A stretch of 54,062 nucleotides of DNA, taken from NCBI RefSeq assembly GCF_026125825.1, contig NZ_JAHCKK010000022.1:1-54062 (forward strand), given 5' to 3'. The notes under the pieces are model-generated. The model made no database searches and was not told the origin of the DNA. It was given only the letters and a program-made list of their open reading frames with translations. The number at the start of each line of letters is the position of its first letter. Position 1 is the first letter of the stretch. This document shows positions 9,153 through 19,048 of the stretch, piece by piece. The DNA comes from Hydrogenophaga sp. GTDB taxonomy: Bacteria; Pseudomonadota; Gammaproteobacteria; Burkholderiales; Burkholderiaceae_C. A program made the translations under genes and the position numbers.

Positions 9153-10078
9153 TCGGCGGGGGTGTCCAGAAAGCCGCCGATCAAGGCGGCCGCGCGCGCG
9201 GGCTGTTCGTGCACGATCCAGTGCGTGGCGCCGGCGACGCGCTCAATCCGCAGATCGGGCACATACATCTCCAGCCCCTCCAGCAAGGATTCTGGCAAGG
9301 CCGTGTCGTTCAGCCCCCAGATCACCAGGGTTGGCCGTGTCACCGTGGCCTTTTCGCGCGGCACTTGCACGGCCGTTGCCCCGGCGTCGTCCGGCGTGGG
9401 TGGGCGAAGGGGCGACGCGGCGTAGTAGGCGCAAGGACCCGCCAGCCCCTGGCGCCAGATCGCCCGATAGCGGTCGCGCATGGGTTCGTCGAGCCAGGCC
9501 ATTGACCCAGTGCCTGCGGCCATCTGCGTAAAGAAGGGCCAGAGCCGGGCGAAGTCGTTCTCGGCCAGCAAGGCCGGTGCGTCGGGACGGACGAGAAAGT
9601 TCATGTACGCGCTGGCCGCCTGCTGCGCCGGTGAATGAGCGAGTTCGCGCTGGAAGGTGGCGGGGTGCGGCGCGTTGATGATGACCAGTTGCCGAAGCAA
9701 GCCTGGCTGTTGCGCGGCAAGGCCCCAGGCCAGCGCACCGCCCCAATCGTGCGCAATGAGGCCGGCCAGCTGGCCCGGCGTGGGGCTGTCGGCCGTGATG
9801 GCCGTGACCAGCGCGCCCAGGTCTTGCAGCAGGGGCTTGGCTCGGTAAGCCGATAGGTCGGAGGGAGCGCTCGAGTCTCCGTATCCGCGCAAGTTGGGTG
9901 CCACGCAGCGGTAGCCGCCGTGCTCGGCTTGAGCGAAATGCACAAGCAGCTCATCCCACACAAAGGCGGCTTCGGGGAAACCGTGCAGAAACAGCAGCAC
10001 GGGGCGGCCGGGCTCGCCGGCGGCGCGGCAACTGAGCGTGATGCCGTGGGAAAGCGCTTGTTGGAAGGTCTGGATCAT
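9137..10078 (-). CDS. Alpha/beta hydrolase, epoxide hydrolase-like
   Basis: A 313-residue alpha/beta-hydrolase. It shows the oxyanion-hole motif HGFPE, the nucleophile elbow HDWGG with aspartate as nucleophile (as in epoxide hydrolases and haloalkane dehalogenases), an acid in GLNDTALPE and the catalytic histidine in GATHW near the end. The start MIQTFQQ was chosen because the 34 residues upstream are arginine-rich and unlike the family. The gene overlaps the convergent acyltransferase by 16 bp and ends the engB-side cluster. The substrate is unknown. Confidence 0.85.
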   Translation of the reverse strand: MIQTFQQALSHGITLSCRAAGEPGRPVLLFLHGFPEAAFVWDELLVHFAQAEHGGYRCVAPNLRGYGDSSAPSDLSAYRAKPLLQDLGALVTAITADSPTPGQLAGLIAHDWGGALAWGLAAQQPGLLRQLVIINAPHPATFQRELAHSPAQQAASAYMNFLVRPDAPALLAENDFARLWPFFTQMAAGTGSMAWLDEPMRDRYRAIWRQGLAGPCAYYAASPLRPPTPDDAGATAVQVPREKATVTRPTLVIWGLNDTALPESLLEGLEMYVPDLRIERVAGATHWIVHEQPARAAALIGGFLDTPADQRSA

Positions 10079-10104
10079 GCGGGCTCTCCGGTTGCCCGCA
10101 CGGT

Positions 10105-10893
10105 TCAGTCCAGCGAGGGCGGCTCGTCTTCGGGTGCGGGGTCGGCCACCTTGGCGGGTGCGTGGGCGCCATGGGTCCATTGCCAGAGCAACAGCGCCAC
10201 TTCGTCCAGTCCCTTTTTCTTCAGGGCCGAGAAGAGTCTCGCCTCGCCGCCGCCGGACTGCAGTCGCGCAATCGACAGCGCCTTTTGCGCCTCGGCGTGG
10301 TTCAGTTTGTCGGCCTTGGTGAGCAGCACCAGGAACTTCAGGCCTTCCTCGACGCGAGGCCGGATCACCTCCAGCAGGATTTCATCGAGCTCGGTCAGGC
10401 CCAGGCGCGGGTCGATCAGCAGCACCACGCCCTTGAGGTTTTCGCGCGTGAGCAGGTAGTTGCCCATCACGCGCTGCCAGCGCAGCTTGGCTTCGCGTGG
10501 CACCGCGGCATAGCCATAGCCTGGCAGGTCGGCCAGCACCGCGTCGGTCACGCCCTGCTTGCCGAGCGAGAACAAGTTGATGCTTTGCGTGCGGCCCGGC
10601 GTCTTGGACGCGAAAGCCAGGCGCTTCTGCTGCGTCAGGGTGTTGATGCAGGTGGACTTGCCAGCGTTGGAGCGGCCGACGAAGGCGATCTCGGGCACCT
10701 CCAGCGGCGGCAGGTGTTCGAGTTGCGGGGCGGTGGTGAGAAAGCGGGCGGTGTGCAGCCAGCCGTGCGCGATCTTGGGATCGGGCTTGAGGGGATCGAT
10801 GGTTTTTCCAGCGCGGGTTATCGGGGCTTTGAGGTCCGGGGCGTCGTGAGACGGCGAGGCGGTCTGGGGGGCTGGAGTGGGGCGGTGGGTCAT
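10105..10893 (-). CDS. engB: Ribosome biogenesis GTPase EngB (YsxC/YihA)
   Basis: A TrmE-Era-EngA-EngB GTPase needed for 50S ribosome assembly. It has G1 GRSNAGKST, G3 DLPGYG and G4 TKAD, plus the family segment LHTARFLTTAPQLEHLPP before the G domain. The start is uncertain. ATG at 10893 gives 262 residues; ATG at 10917 gives 270; neither has a clear ribosome-binding site. Longer upstream reading is not supported because it runs into the divergent cytochrome gene. The proline-rich acidic tail (about 20 residues) is variable in the family. Confidence 0.94.
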   Translation of the reverse strand: MTHRPTPAPQTASPSHDAPDLKAPITRAGKTIDPLKPDPKIAHGWLHTARFLTTAPQLEHLPPLEVPEIAFVGRSNAGKSTCINTLTQQKRLAFASKTPGRTQSINLFSLGKQGVTDAVLADLPGYGYAAVPREAKLRWQRVMGNYLLTRENLKGVVLLIDPRLGLTELDEILLEVIRPRVEEGLKFLVLLTKADKLNHAEAQKALSIARLQSGGGEARLFSALKKKGLDEVALLLWQWTHGAHAPAKVADPAPEDEPPSLD

Positions 10894-10996
10894 TTGGGGG
10901 TTTTCCCGGTGGGACATTGTAAAATCGATTGGCTTTGTCCAGACAAACCGAGAATTCCCACAAACCGAACCCGTCGCAACCGACGCCCGCCCCGTC

Positions 10997-11611
10997 ATGA
11001 AATTGCCTGTTTCCTTCCTTTGCGCCGCTGCCGCCGCAGCCCTGTCGTTCAGCGCCCAGGCGCAATCGGCCAAGCCCGATCTGGCCAAGGGCAGCGCCAT
11101 GTACGGTCAGGTGTGTGTGGCCTGCCACGCGGCGGACGGCAACTCGACGACGCCGGCCAATCCGAAGCTGGCGCAACAGCACCCCGAGTACCTCGTCAAG
11201 CAGTTGCAGGATTACAAGTCGGGCAAGCGCGACAACGCCATCATGAAGGGCTTCGCCTCGGCCCTGTCCGACGCCGACATGCGCAACATCGCCTACTGGC
11301 TGGCCGACCAGAAGGCCAAGGGCGGCGCCGCCACCGACAAGGACCTGGTGCGCCTGGGTGAGCGCATCTACCGCGGCGGCATCGCCGACCGCCAGATCGC
11401 TGCCTGTGCCGGTTGCCACAGCCCCAACGGTGCTGGCATCCCCTCCCAGTACCCGCGCCTGTCAGGCCAGCAGGCGGAGTACACCGCCACGCAGCTCAAG
11501 CACTTCCGGGACGGCACCCGCAAGAACAATGCGCAGATGGCCGGTGTGGCCGCCAAGATGAACGACCGCGAAATCCAGGCGGTGTCGGACTACATCGCCG
11601 GCCTGCGCTGA
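10997..11611 (+). CDS. Dihaem cytochrome c4
   Basis: A 204-residue periplasmic electron carrier with a Sec signal peptide (cleavage after about ...FSAQAQ) and two haem sites, CVACH and CAGCH, each in one half of a duplicated domain. Each half carries a methionine suited as the axial ligand. Cytochrome c4 passes electrons to terminal oxidases. The start MKLPVSF was chosen because the signal peptide begins there. The cytochrome maturation genes resB and ccsB follow on the same strand, a common arrangement in Burkholderiales. Confidence 0.93.
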   Translation: MKLPVSFLCAAAAAALSFSAQAQSAKPDLAKGSAMYGQVCVACHAADGNSTTPANPKLAQQHPEYLVKQLQDYKSGKRDNAIMKGFASALSDADMRNIAYWLADQKAKGGAATDKDLVRLGERIYRGGIADRQIAACAGCHSPNGAGIPSQYPRLSGQQAEYTATQLKHFRDGTRKNNAQMAGVAAKMNDREIQAVSDYIAGLR

Positions 11612-11799
11612 CCGCCTGCCAGGGCGGCTCAAGCCCCTCGTGCCTGACTGGGATATAAGCGATCAATAATATTTGCCGGCACAATGCCATAAACCCCGCC
11701 GGGCGTTGAACCGCCAGCCAAAAAACACATCACATCAGGGCGCGTTCCGGGACTTCCGGAACCGCCCTTTTTGCTGCACCGTCCTGCACCCATCCCTCC

Positions 11800-13956
11800 A
11801 TGACCGTCTCCACCCAAGGCCTGCAAATCCGCACTGGCTCGCGCATCGTCGGCGAGCTGGTCGAGTTGCTGTCTTCGATGCGGTTTGCCATTTCGCTGCT
11901 CACCGTGATCTGCATTGCGTCGGTGATCGGGACGGTGGTCAAACAGCACGAACCTTTCATCAACTACGTCAACCAGTTCGGCCCGTTCTGGGCCGACGTG
12001 TTTGGGAGCGCGAACCTTTACTCGGTTTACAGCGCGTGGTGGTTCCTGCTGATTCTGGCTTTCCTGGTCGTCAGCACCAGCCTGTGCATTGCCCGCAACA
12101 CACCCAAGATCTTTGCCGACCTCAAGGCCTACAAGGAGAATATCCGCGAGCAGAGCCTCAAGGCGTTTGCGCATCGGGCCGAGGGTGAGCTGGGTGAAAC
12201 GCCTGAAGCTGCGGCGAACCGCATCGGCCAAGTCCTGTTGAGCTCGGGTTGGAAGGTCAAGCTGCAGTCGCGAACCACCGCCGCGGGCACTGGGTGGATG
12301 GTGGCGGCCAAAGCAGGAGCCGCCAACAAGATTGGCTACCTTGCGGCGCACAGCGCCATTGTTCTGGTGTGCATCGGCGGCCTGCTCGACGGCGACCTGA
12401 TGGTGCGCGCACAGACCTGGTTCAACGGCAAGACGCCGTTCATGGGCGGGGGGCTGATCGCCGATGTGCCGGCCCAGCACCGGCTCTCGGCCAGCAACCC
12501 GACTTTCCGCGGCAACCTGCTGGTGACGGAAGGCACGACGGCGGGCACGGCCATCCTCGCCCAGCCTCAGGGTGTGCTGCTGCAGGACCTGCCATTCTCG
12601 GTCGAACTCAAAAAGTTCATCGTCGAGTACTACGAGACTGGCATGCCCAAGCTGTTCGCCAGCGAGATCGTGATCCACGACAACGAGACCGGGGAGAGCA
12701 AGGAAGCCCGCGTGGAGGTGAACCACCCTGCCAGCCACCGTGGCATCAACATCTACCAGTCCAGCTTCGACGACGGCGGTTCGCGCGTGAAGCTGCAGGC
12801 CGTGCCGTTGAATGGGCCCACGCGGCCGTTCGAGATTGAAGGCACCATCGGCAGTTCGACCGCGTTGAGCAATGGCGATGACAAGCTCACCCTGGAGTAC
12901 ACCGGCCTGCGCGTGATCAACGTGGAGAATTTCGCCACCAGCAATGCCGCCGAAGGCGTCGATGTGCGGAAGGTGGACCTGCGGGGATCGATCGAGAGCC
13001 GCCTGGGCTCGGGCCACAAGACGGCGACGGAGAAGACGCTGCGCAACGTGGGGCCGAGCGTGTCCTACAAGCTGCGCGACGCGGCCGGCCAGGCGGTGGA
13101 ATACCACAACTACATGCTGCCGGTGGAGATCGACGGCGCGCGCGTGTACCTGTTGGGCTTGCGCGAGACGCCGGCCGAGCCGTTCCGATACCTCCGGATC
13201 CCGGTGGACGACAAAGACGGTCTTGATGGCTTCGTGCGCCTGCGCGCTGCCTTGGGCGACCCCCAGATGCGCGATCTGGCGGTGCGCCGTTACGCGGCCT
13301 CGGCGGTGGAAGACGGCCGCCCCGAGCTGGCTGAAGCCCTGGCCGCCTCGGCCACCCGAGCACTGGGCTTGTTTGCCGGTGCGGAGTCGGTCAATGCGCC
13401 CGGCCTGCAGCCGGCGGCCGCCAACGGCGGCGCCGACAAGCCTGTTCGCGGAGGCCTGCAGGCTGTCTCGGCCTTCCTTGAGAACAACGTGCCCGCCGCC
13501 GAGCGCGAGCGCGCGAGCGACGTGCTGGTGCGCATCCTCAACGGCACGTTGTTCGAGCTGATGCAGATCAGCCGCGAGCGCGCCGGCCTGCCTCCGCTGG
13601 AGCGCAGTGAGGCCACTCAGCAATTCATGTCGCAGTCGGTGATCAGCCTGAGCGACACCTTCTTCTACCCTGCGCCCATGACGTTCCAGCTCAAGGACTT
13701 CACACATGTGCAGGCCAGCGTGTTCCAGGTGGCGCGCGCGCCCGGCCAGAACATCGTCTATCTGGGCTGCCTGTTGCTCATCCTGGGCGTTTTTGCCATG
13801 CTCTATGTCCGCGAGCGTCGGCTCTGGGTCTGGCTCTCGCCCTCGGGGGCGCAATCCGCGCAGGCCCGCATGGCGCTGTCGTCGAATCGCAAGACGATGG
13901 ACGCCGACCGTGAATTCGAGCTGTTGAAGACCCAATTGTTGAAGGTGCATCCATGA
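11800..13956 (+). CDS. resB: Cytochrome c biogenesis protein ResB
   Basis: A 718-residue membrane protein of system II cytochrome c maturation, which with CcsB/CcsA carries haem across the inner membrane and attaches it to apocytochromes. Membrane segments lie near 25-45, 75-95, 180-200 and 645-665, with a large periplasmic domain between the last two, as in the family. It overlaps ccsB by four bases (ATGA), so both are translated together. The 188 bp upstream contain an AT-rich stretch near 11650-11675 that could hold a promoter. Confidence 0.93.
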   Translation: MTVSTQGLQIRTGSRIVGELVELLSSMRFAISLLTVICIASVIGTVVKQHEPFINYVNQFGPFWADVFGSANLYSVYSAWWFLLILAFLVVSTSLCIARNTPKIFADLKAYKENIREQSLKAFAHRAEGELGETPEAAANRIGQVLLSSGWKVKLQSRTTAAGTGWMVAAKAGAANKIGYLAAHSAIVLVCIGGLLDGDLMVRAQTWFNGKTPFMGGGLIADVPAQHRLSASNPTFRGNLLVTEGTTAGTAILAQPQGVLLQDLPFSVELKKFIVEYYETGMPKLFASEIVIHDNETGESKEARVEVNHPASHRGINIYQSSFDDGGSRVKLQAVPLNGPTRPFEIEGTIGSSTALSNGDDKLTLEYTGLRVINVENFATSNAAEGVDVRKVDLRGSIESRLGSGHKTATEKTLRNVGPSVSYKLRDAAGQAVEYHNYMLPVEIDGARVYLLGLRETPAEPFRYLRIPVDDKDGLDGFVRLRAALGDPQMRDLAVRRYAASAVEDGRPELAEALAASATRALGLFAGAESVNAPGLQPAAANGGADKPVRGGLQAVSAFLENNVPAAERERASDVLVRILNGTLFELMQISRERAGLPPLERSEATQQFMSQSVISLSDTFFYPAPMTFQLKDFTHVQASVFQVARAPGQNIVYLGCLLLILGVFAMLYVRERRLWVWLSPSGAQSAQARMALSSNRKTMDADREFELLKTQLLKVHP

Positions 13957-15320
13957 ATACCGCCGCCGCCACGCAGACCATCGAACTGAAGAAGGGTCAC
14001 CAAGGGCAGGGCCTGGAGCCCGGGTACTTCGCGCGCCGCAATGTCTGGGACTGGCTTTTCGCCGTGTTCGTCACGGCAGGGGCTGCCTGGGCGTTCATGC
14101 GCTACAACGCCGCCATGGATGGCTATGAGAAGGCCATCCTCGTGGGTGCCGTGCCCAGCATGATCTGGCTGGGCTGGTTCTGGCGGCCATTGCGTGCGCT
14201 CACCGTGGTGGTGGCCGCCATGGCGCTGCTCGCGATCTGGCTGTACCAGACGCCCGCCGGAACGGCCGATCTCGCGCGCGCCGACCAGGTTTTCTTGTTG
14301 AAGTACTTCATCTCCAGCCAATCTGCCATCCTCTGGATGAGCGTGCTGTTCTTCATGAGCACCGCGTTTTACTGGGTCGGCATGTTCAAACGCGCGGGCG
14401 ACACCTTTGAATTGCTTGGCTCCCGCCTGGCCTGGGTGGCGGTCACCCTGGCCCTGATCGGCACCATGGTGCGCTGGTACGAGAGCCACCAGATCGGTCC
14501 CGACATCGGGCACATTCCGGTGAGCAACCTGTACGAAGTGTTCGTGCTGTTCTGCTGGATGACGACGGCCTTCTATCTTTACTACGAAGACCAGTACAAG
14601 ACACGTCGCATGGGTGCCTTTGCGATGCTCGTGGTGAGCGCGGCGGTGGGCTTCCTGCTCTGGTACACCCTCGTGCGCGAGGCGCATGCCATCCAGCCGC
14701 TGGTGCCCGCCCTCAAGAGCTGGTGGATGAAGCTGCACGTGCCGGCCAACTTCATCGGTTACGGCACCTTTGCCATTGCCGCGATGCTGGCCTTTGCCTA
14801 CCTGATCAAGCAGAGCGCCACCGAGAGCCGCTGGTACAAGCTCGCGCCATTGTGGCTGCTGGGCGTGGTGCTGTGCTTCGAGCCCATCGTGTTCCGCCAG
14901 TCCGCGGCCGAGAACGGCAGCAGCTACTGGTTTGTGTACTTCGGCGTGTCGGCGCTGATCGTGGGGGCCATCTTGTTTGGTCGCCGCCGCATCGCCGAAC
15001 GGCTGCCCAGCTTCGAGGTGCTTGACGACGTGATGTACAAGGCCATCGCGGTCGGTTTTGCGTTCTTCACCATTGCCACGGTCCTGGGCGCTTTGTGGGC
15101 GGCCGAGGCGTGGGGCGGGTACTGGAGCTGGGATCCGAAGGAAACCTGGGCATTGATCGTCTGGCTCAACTACGCTGCTTGGCTGCACATGCGCCTTATG
15201 AAGGGTCTGCGAGGCACGGTCTCGGCTTGGTGGGCACTGGTGGGCCTGGCGATCACGACGTTCGCCTTCATCGGCGTCAACATGTTCCTCTCGGGTCTGC
15301 ACAGCTACGGCGAACTCTGA
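13953..15320 (+). CDS. ccsB: System II cytochrome c biogenesis protein CcsB/CcsA
   Basis: A 455-residue polytopic membrane protein and partner of ResB; together they form the cytochrome c synthase. The haem-handling WWD signature [11 protein letters not shown] starts at Trp387. Conserved histidines in membrane loops (for example in [20 protein letters not shown]) fit haem ligation. The start ATG overlaps the resB stop. A GC-rich hairpin follows the stop codon (15329-15361). Confidence 0.94.
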   Translation: MNTAAATQTIELKKGHQGQGLEPGYFARRNVWDWLFAVFVTAGAAWAFMRYNAAMDGYEKAILVGAVPSMIWLGWFWRPLRALTVVVAAMALLAIWLYQTPAGTADLARADQVFLLKYFISSQSAILWMSVLFFMSTAFYWVGMFKRAGDTFELLGSRLAWVAVTLALIGTMVRWYESHQIGPDIGHIPVSNLYEVFVLFCWMTTAFYLYYEDQYKTRRMGAFAMLVVSAAVGFLLWYTLVREAHAIQPLVPALKSWWMKLHVPANFIGYGTFAIAAMLAFAYLIKQSATESRWYKLAPLWLLGVVLCFEPIVFRQSAAENGSSYWFVYFGVSALIVGAILFGRRRIAERLPSFEVLDDVMYKAIAVGFAFFTIATVLGALWAAEAWGGYWSWDPKETWALIVWLNYAAWLHMRLMKGLRGTVSAWWALVGLAITTFAFIGVNMFLSGLHSYGEL

Positions 15321-15328
15321 CGCGAGGG

Positions 15329-15361
15329 AAGTTCGCGGCGCGCGCGGTGGCGCCGGAACTT
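15329..15361 (+). terminator. Hairpin after ccsB, possible terminator
   Basis: AAGTTC (15329-15334) pairs with GAACTT (15356-15361), and the inner GGCGC pairs with GCGCC. No T run follows, so it may be an mRNA-stabilising or rho-assisted structure rather than a classical terminator. Confidence 0.4.
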
Positions 15362-15444
15362 GTCGGCAGCGCTTCGGTCCTAGGATCGACAAACCACCCA
15401 CGCGGCATCTTCCGCTGCCGGTGGTCTCCAGCAAGGATGGCCTC

Positions 15445-16446
<1,002 letters not shown>

Positions 16447-16451
16447 TCAGC

Positions 16452-17078
16452 ATGCAGCGCCGCCCGCCTGCCGGAGGGCCGGCCAATCGCGCGCTCAGCC
16501 ACGGTGCCGCCAAGCCGGTGGCGTTTGTGCTGGCCTGCCTGCCATTTGCCTGGCTGGTGTTCGCGGCCTTTGCCGATCGCCTGGGGGCCAACCCGGCCGA
16601 AGCCCTGATCCGTTCGCTGGGTGACTGGACCCTGCGCTTCCTGGTGCTGGTGCTGGCGATCACGCCGTTGCGCGTGAGCCTGGGCTGGCCTGCGTTGCTG
16701 CGGCTGCGGCGCATGGTGGGGTTGTTTGTGTTCTTCTACGCCTGCATGCACCTGCTGGCCTACGCCTGGTTCGACATGGAGTTTGACGTGGCAGGCATCG
16801 CGGCCGACGTGATCAAGCGCCCGTTCATTCTGGTGGGTTTCCTCTCCTGGCTGCTGTTGCTGCCGCTGGCGGCCACCTCGTTCAACCGTGCCATCCGCAC
16901 CCTGGGAGCGCGGCGCTGGCAATTGCTGCACCGCGCGGTGTATGTGATCGCGGGCTTGGCGGTGCTGCATTTTTTCTGGATGCGCGCCGGCAAGAACAAC
17001 TTTGCCGAGGTGGCGGTGTACGCCGCGATCCTCGGCAGCTTGCTGGCCTGGCGCCTGTGGCGCCGGCTCAAGAACTGA
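16452..17078 (+). CDS. msrQ: MsrPQ haem-binding membrane subunit MsrQ
   Basis: A 208-residue membrane protein with a ferric-reductase-like haem b domain of about six membrane segments. It feeds electrons from the quinone pool to MsrP. Histidines in CMHLLAYAWFD and in LLHRAVYVIAGLAVLHFFW are placed like known haem ligands. It follows msrP by five bases. Its 3' end lies six bases from the convergent livM gene. Confidence 0.93.
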   Translation: MQRRPPAGGPANRALSHGAAKPVAFVLACLPFAWLVFAAFADRLGANPAEALIRSLGDWTLRFLVLVLAITPLRVSLGWPALLRLRRMVGLFVFFYACMHLLAYAWFDMEFDVAGIAADVIKRPFILVGFLSWLLLLPLAATSFNRAIRTLGARRWQLLHRAVYVIAGLAVLHFFWMRAGKNNFAEVAVYAAILGSLLAWRLWRRLKN

Positions 17079-17084
17079 GCCTGT

Positions 17085-18074
17085 TCACGCCTGCTTGCCG
17101 CGCCAGCGCTCCACCAGCGCAATGGCCTCGCCCATGATGCCGCGGCGGAAGGCCAGCACGCACACCACGAAGATGAAGCCGATGACCATCGTCACCGACT
17201 CGCCCAGGCCATTGAACCAGTCGATGCCGGTCACGCCAGCCAGGAAATGGCCGATCTCGCCGAGCTTGTTTTCCAGGGCGATCACCACGGTGGCGCCAAC
17301 CAGCGGGCCGGACAGGGTGCCCAGGCCCCCCACCAGTGTCATCAGCACCACCGAGCCCGACATGGTCCAGTGCACGTCGGTGAGCGTGGCAAAGCCCATG
17401 GCCAAGGTCTTGAGCGAGCCTGCCAGACCGGACAGCGCGGCCGAGAGCACGAACACCAGGAGCTTGAAACGCTGGGTGTCGTAGCCCAGCGAGATGGCTC
17501 GCGGCTCGTTTTCCTTGATCGCTTTGAGAATCTGGCCGAAGGGCGAGTGCACGATGCGCATGATGAGCAGGAACGCAGCCACCGTGATCAACAAGGTGAA
17601 GTAGTACATGGTCATGTCGTTGCCGAGCTCGATGAAGCCCAGCAACCGTCCGCGTGGCACACCTTGCAAGCCGTCTTCGCCTCCCGTGAAGGGCATCTGC
17701 AGGCAGAAGAAAAACAGCATCTGCGCCAGGGCCAGGGTGATCATGGTGAAGTAGATGCCCTGGCGGCGAATCGCGAGCGACCCCACCAGCCAGCCCAGCA
17801 CCGCACCCGCCAGGGTGCCGATCACCAGGCCCAGCTCAGGTGGTGCGCCCCAGACCTTCAGAGCGTGGCCGGTGACATAGGCCGAGCCGCCGAGAAAGGC
17901 CGCGTGACCGAAAGAGAGCAGGCCCGTGTAACCCAGCAGCAGGTTGAAGGCGGATGCAAACAGCGCGAAGCACAGCAGCTTCATCACCAGCACCGGGTAG
18001 ATGCCAATGAAGGGAACGGCCAGCAGCGCCAGCAGCAGCAGGCCGTAGAGAATGTTCTTGGAGGTCGTGTTCAT
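17085..18074 (-). CDS. livM: Branched-chain amino acid ABC transporter permease LivM
   Basis: A 329-residue inner-membrane permease with about eight to ten hydrophobic segments. It has the LivM hallmarks YTGLLSFGHAAFLGGSAY and, towards the C-terminus, the EAA-like region before the ATPase contact (VLMTLVGGLGTLSGPLVGA). It pairs with LivH, encoded ten bases upstream. It is the last gene of the five-gene transporter cluster. Substrate specificity within the hydrophobic amino acid family, amides and related compounds cannot be told from sequence. Confidence 0.93.
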   Translation of the reverse strand: MNTTSKNILYGLLLLALLAVPFIGIYPVLVMKLLCFALFASAFNLLLGYTGLLSFGHAAFLGGSAYVTGHALKVWGAPPELGLVIGTLAGAVLGWLVGSLAIRRQGIYFTMITLALAQMLFFFCLQMPFTGGEDGLQGVPRGRLLGFIELGNDMTMYYFTLLITVAAFLLIMRIVHSPFGQILKAIKENEPRAISLGYDTQRFKLLVFVLSAALSGLAGSLKTLAMGFATLTDVHWTMSGSVVLMTLVGGLGTLSGPLVGATVVIALENKLGEIGHFLAGVTGIDWFNGLGESVTMVIGFIFVVCVLAFRRGIMGEAIALVERWRGKQA

Positions 18075-18084
18075 GCGGCTGGCT

Positions 18085-18963
18085 TCACTTTTCCTTGCCG
18101 AACAGGCCTGCCGGCCGGATCAGCAGCACGATGGCCATGATGACGAAGACCACGGTGGACGAGGCCTCGGGGTAGAAAACCTTGGTCAGTCCCTCGATGA
18201 CGCCCAGGCCCAGCCCGGTGAGGATGGTGCCGAGGATGGAGCCCATGCCACCGATCACGACCACGGCAAAGACAATGATGATGAGGTTCTGCCCCATGAG
18301 CGGCGAGACCTGCATGATCGGCGCGGCAAGCACGCCGGCCAAGCCCGCCAGCGCCACGCCGAAGCCGTAGGTCAGCGTGACCATCAGCGGCACGTTGATG
18401 CCGAAAGCCTCCACCAGCCGGGGGTTCTCGGTGCCAGCACGCAGGTAGGCACCCAGCTTTGTCTTCTCGATCACGTACCAGGTGGCGAAGCACACCACCA
18501 GGGAAGCCAGAACCACGAAGCCACGGTAGTTCGGCATCACCATAAAGCCCAGGTTGGTGGCTCCGGCGATGGGCGCGCTGTAAGGCAGGCCCGAGACGCC
18601 ATAAGCCGAGCGCAGCACACCTTCGAGCATCAGCGTGAGGCCCAGCGTGAGCAGCAGGCCGTAGAGGTGATCGAGCCGGTAGATCCAGCGCAGGAAAAGA
18701 CGTTCGATGACGATGCCCAGCATGCCCACGGCCAGTGGGGCGAGCACGATCATCACCCAGAAGTTCAACTCCAGGTAGTTCATGCCCATCCAAGTCAGCA
18801 CCGCCCCCAGCATGAACAGCGCACCATGCGCGAAGTTGATGACATTGAGCAGGCCGAAGATGACCGCCAGCCCCAGGCTCAGGATGGCGTAGAAAGAGCC
18901 GTTGACCAGGCCCAGCAACAACTGGCCCAGCAGGGCGGACAAGGGTATTCCGAAGAAGTCCAT
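18085..18963 (-). CDS. livH: Branched-chain amino acid ABC transporter permease LivH
   Basis: A 292-residue permease with about eight membrane segments, the second half of the translocation channel formed with LivM. The family segment GLAVIFGLLNVINFAHGALFMLGA lies near the N-terminus, and VVIGGMGSILGTILTGLGLG marks the ATPase-contact loop. A perfect hairpin (19014-19037) separates it from the upstream binding-protein gene, which may set a lower level of permease than of binding protein. Confidence 0.93.
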   Translation of the reverse strand: MDFFGIPLSALLGQLLLGLVNGSFYAILSLGLAVIFGLLNVINFAHGALFMLGAVLTWMGMNYLELNFWVMIVLAPLAVGMLGIVIERLFLRWIYRLDHLYGLLLTLGLTLMLEGVLRSAYGVSGLPYSAPIAGATNLGFMVMPNYRGFVVLASLVVCFATWYVIEKTKLGAYLRAGTENPRLVEAFGINVPLMVTLTYGFGVALAGLAGVLAAPIMQVSPLMGQNLIIIVFAVVVIGGMGSILGTILTGLGLGVIEGLTKVFYPEASSTVVFVIMAIVLLIRPAGLFGKEK

Positions 18964-19013
18964 CGGCGGTGCGTGGGTTGGGGTTGGAGGAGGTCAGGCC
19001 GTGTGGACAGTGA

Positions 19014-19037
19014 CACCGCAGGCCGTGGCCTGCGGTG
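19014..19037 (-). terminator. Intercistronic hairpin between binding-protein gene and livH
   Basis: A perfect 11-bp inverted repeat, CACCGCAGGCC and GGCCTGCGGTG, with a two-base spacer. It lies 11 bases past the binding-protein stop codon. No T run follows. It probably acts as an attenuator or 3' stabiliser giving more binding protein than permease, as in many periplasmic-binding-protein operons (inference). Confidence 0.6.
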
Positions 19038-19048
19038 CCCAGATCAGA

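Noticed and set aside
11629-13950. 773-codon frame antisense to resB
   Set aside because: Opposite strand of a well-supported ResB; no motifs, no ribosome-binding site.
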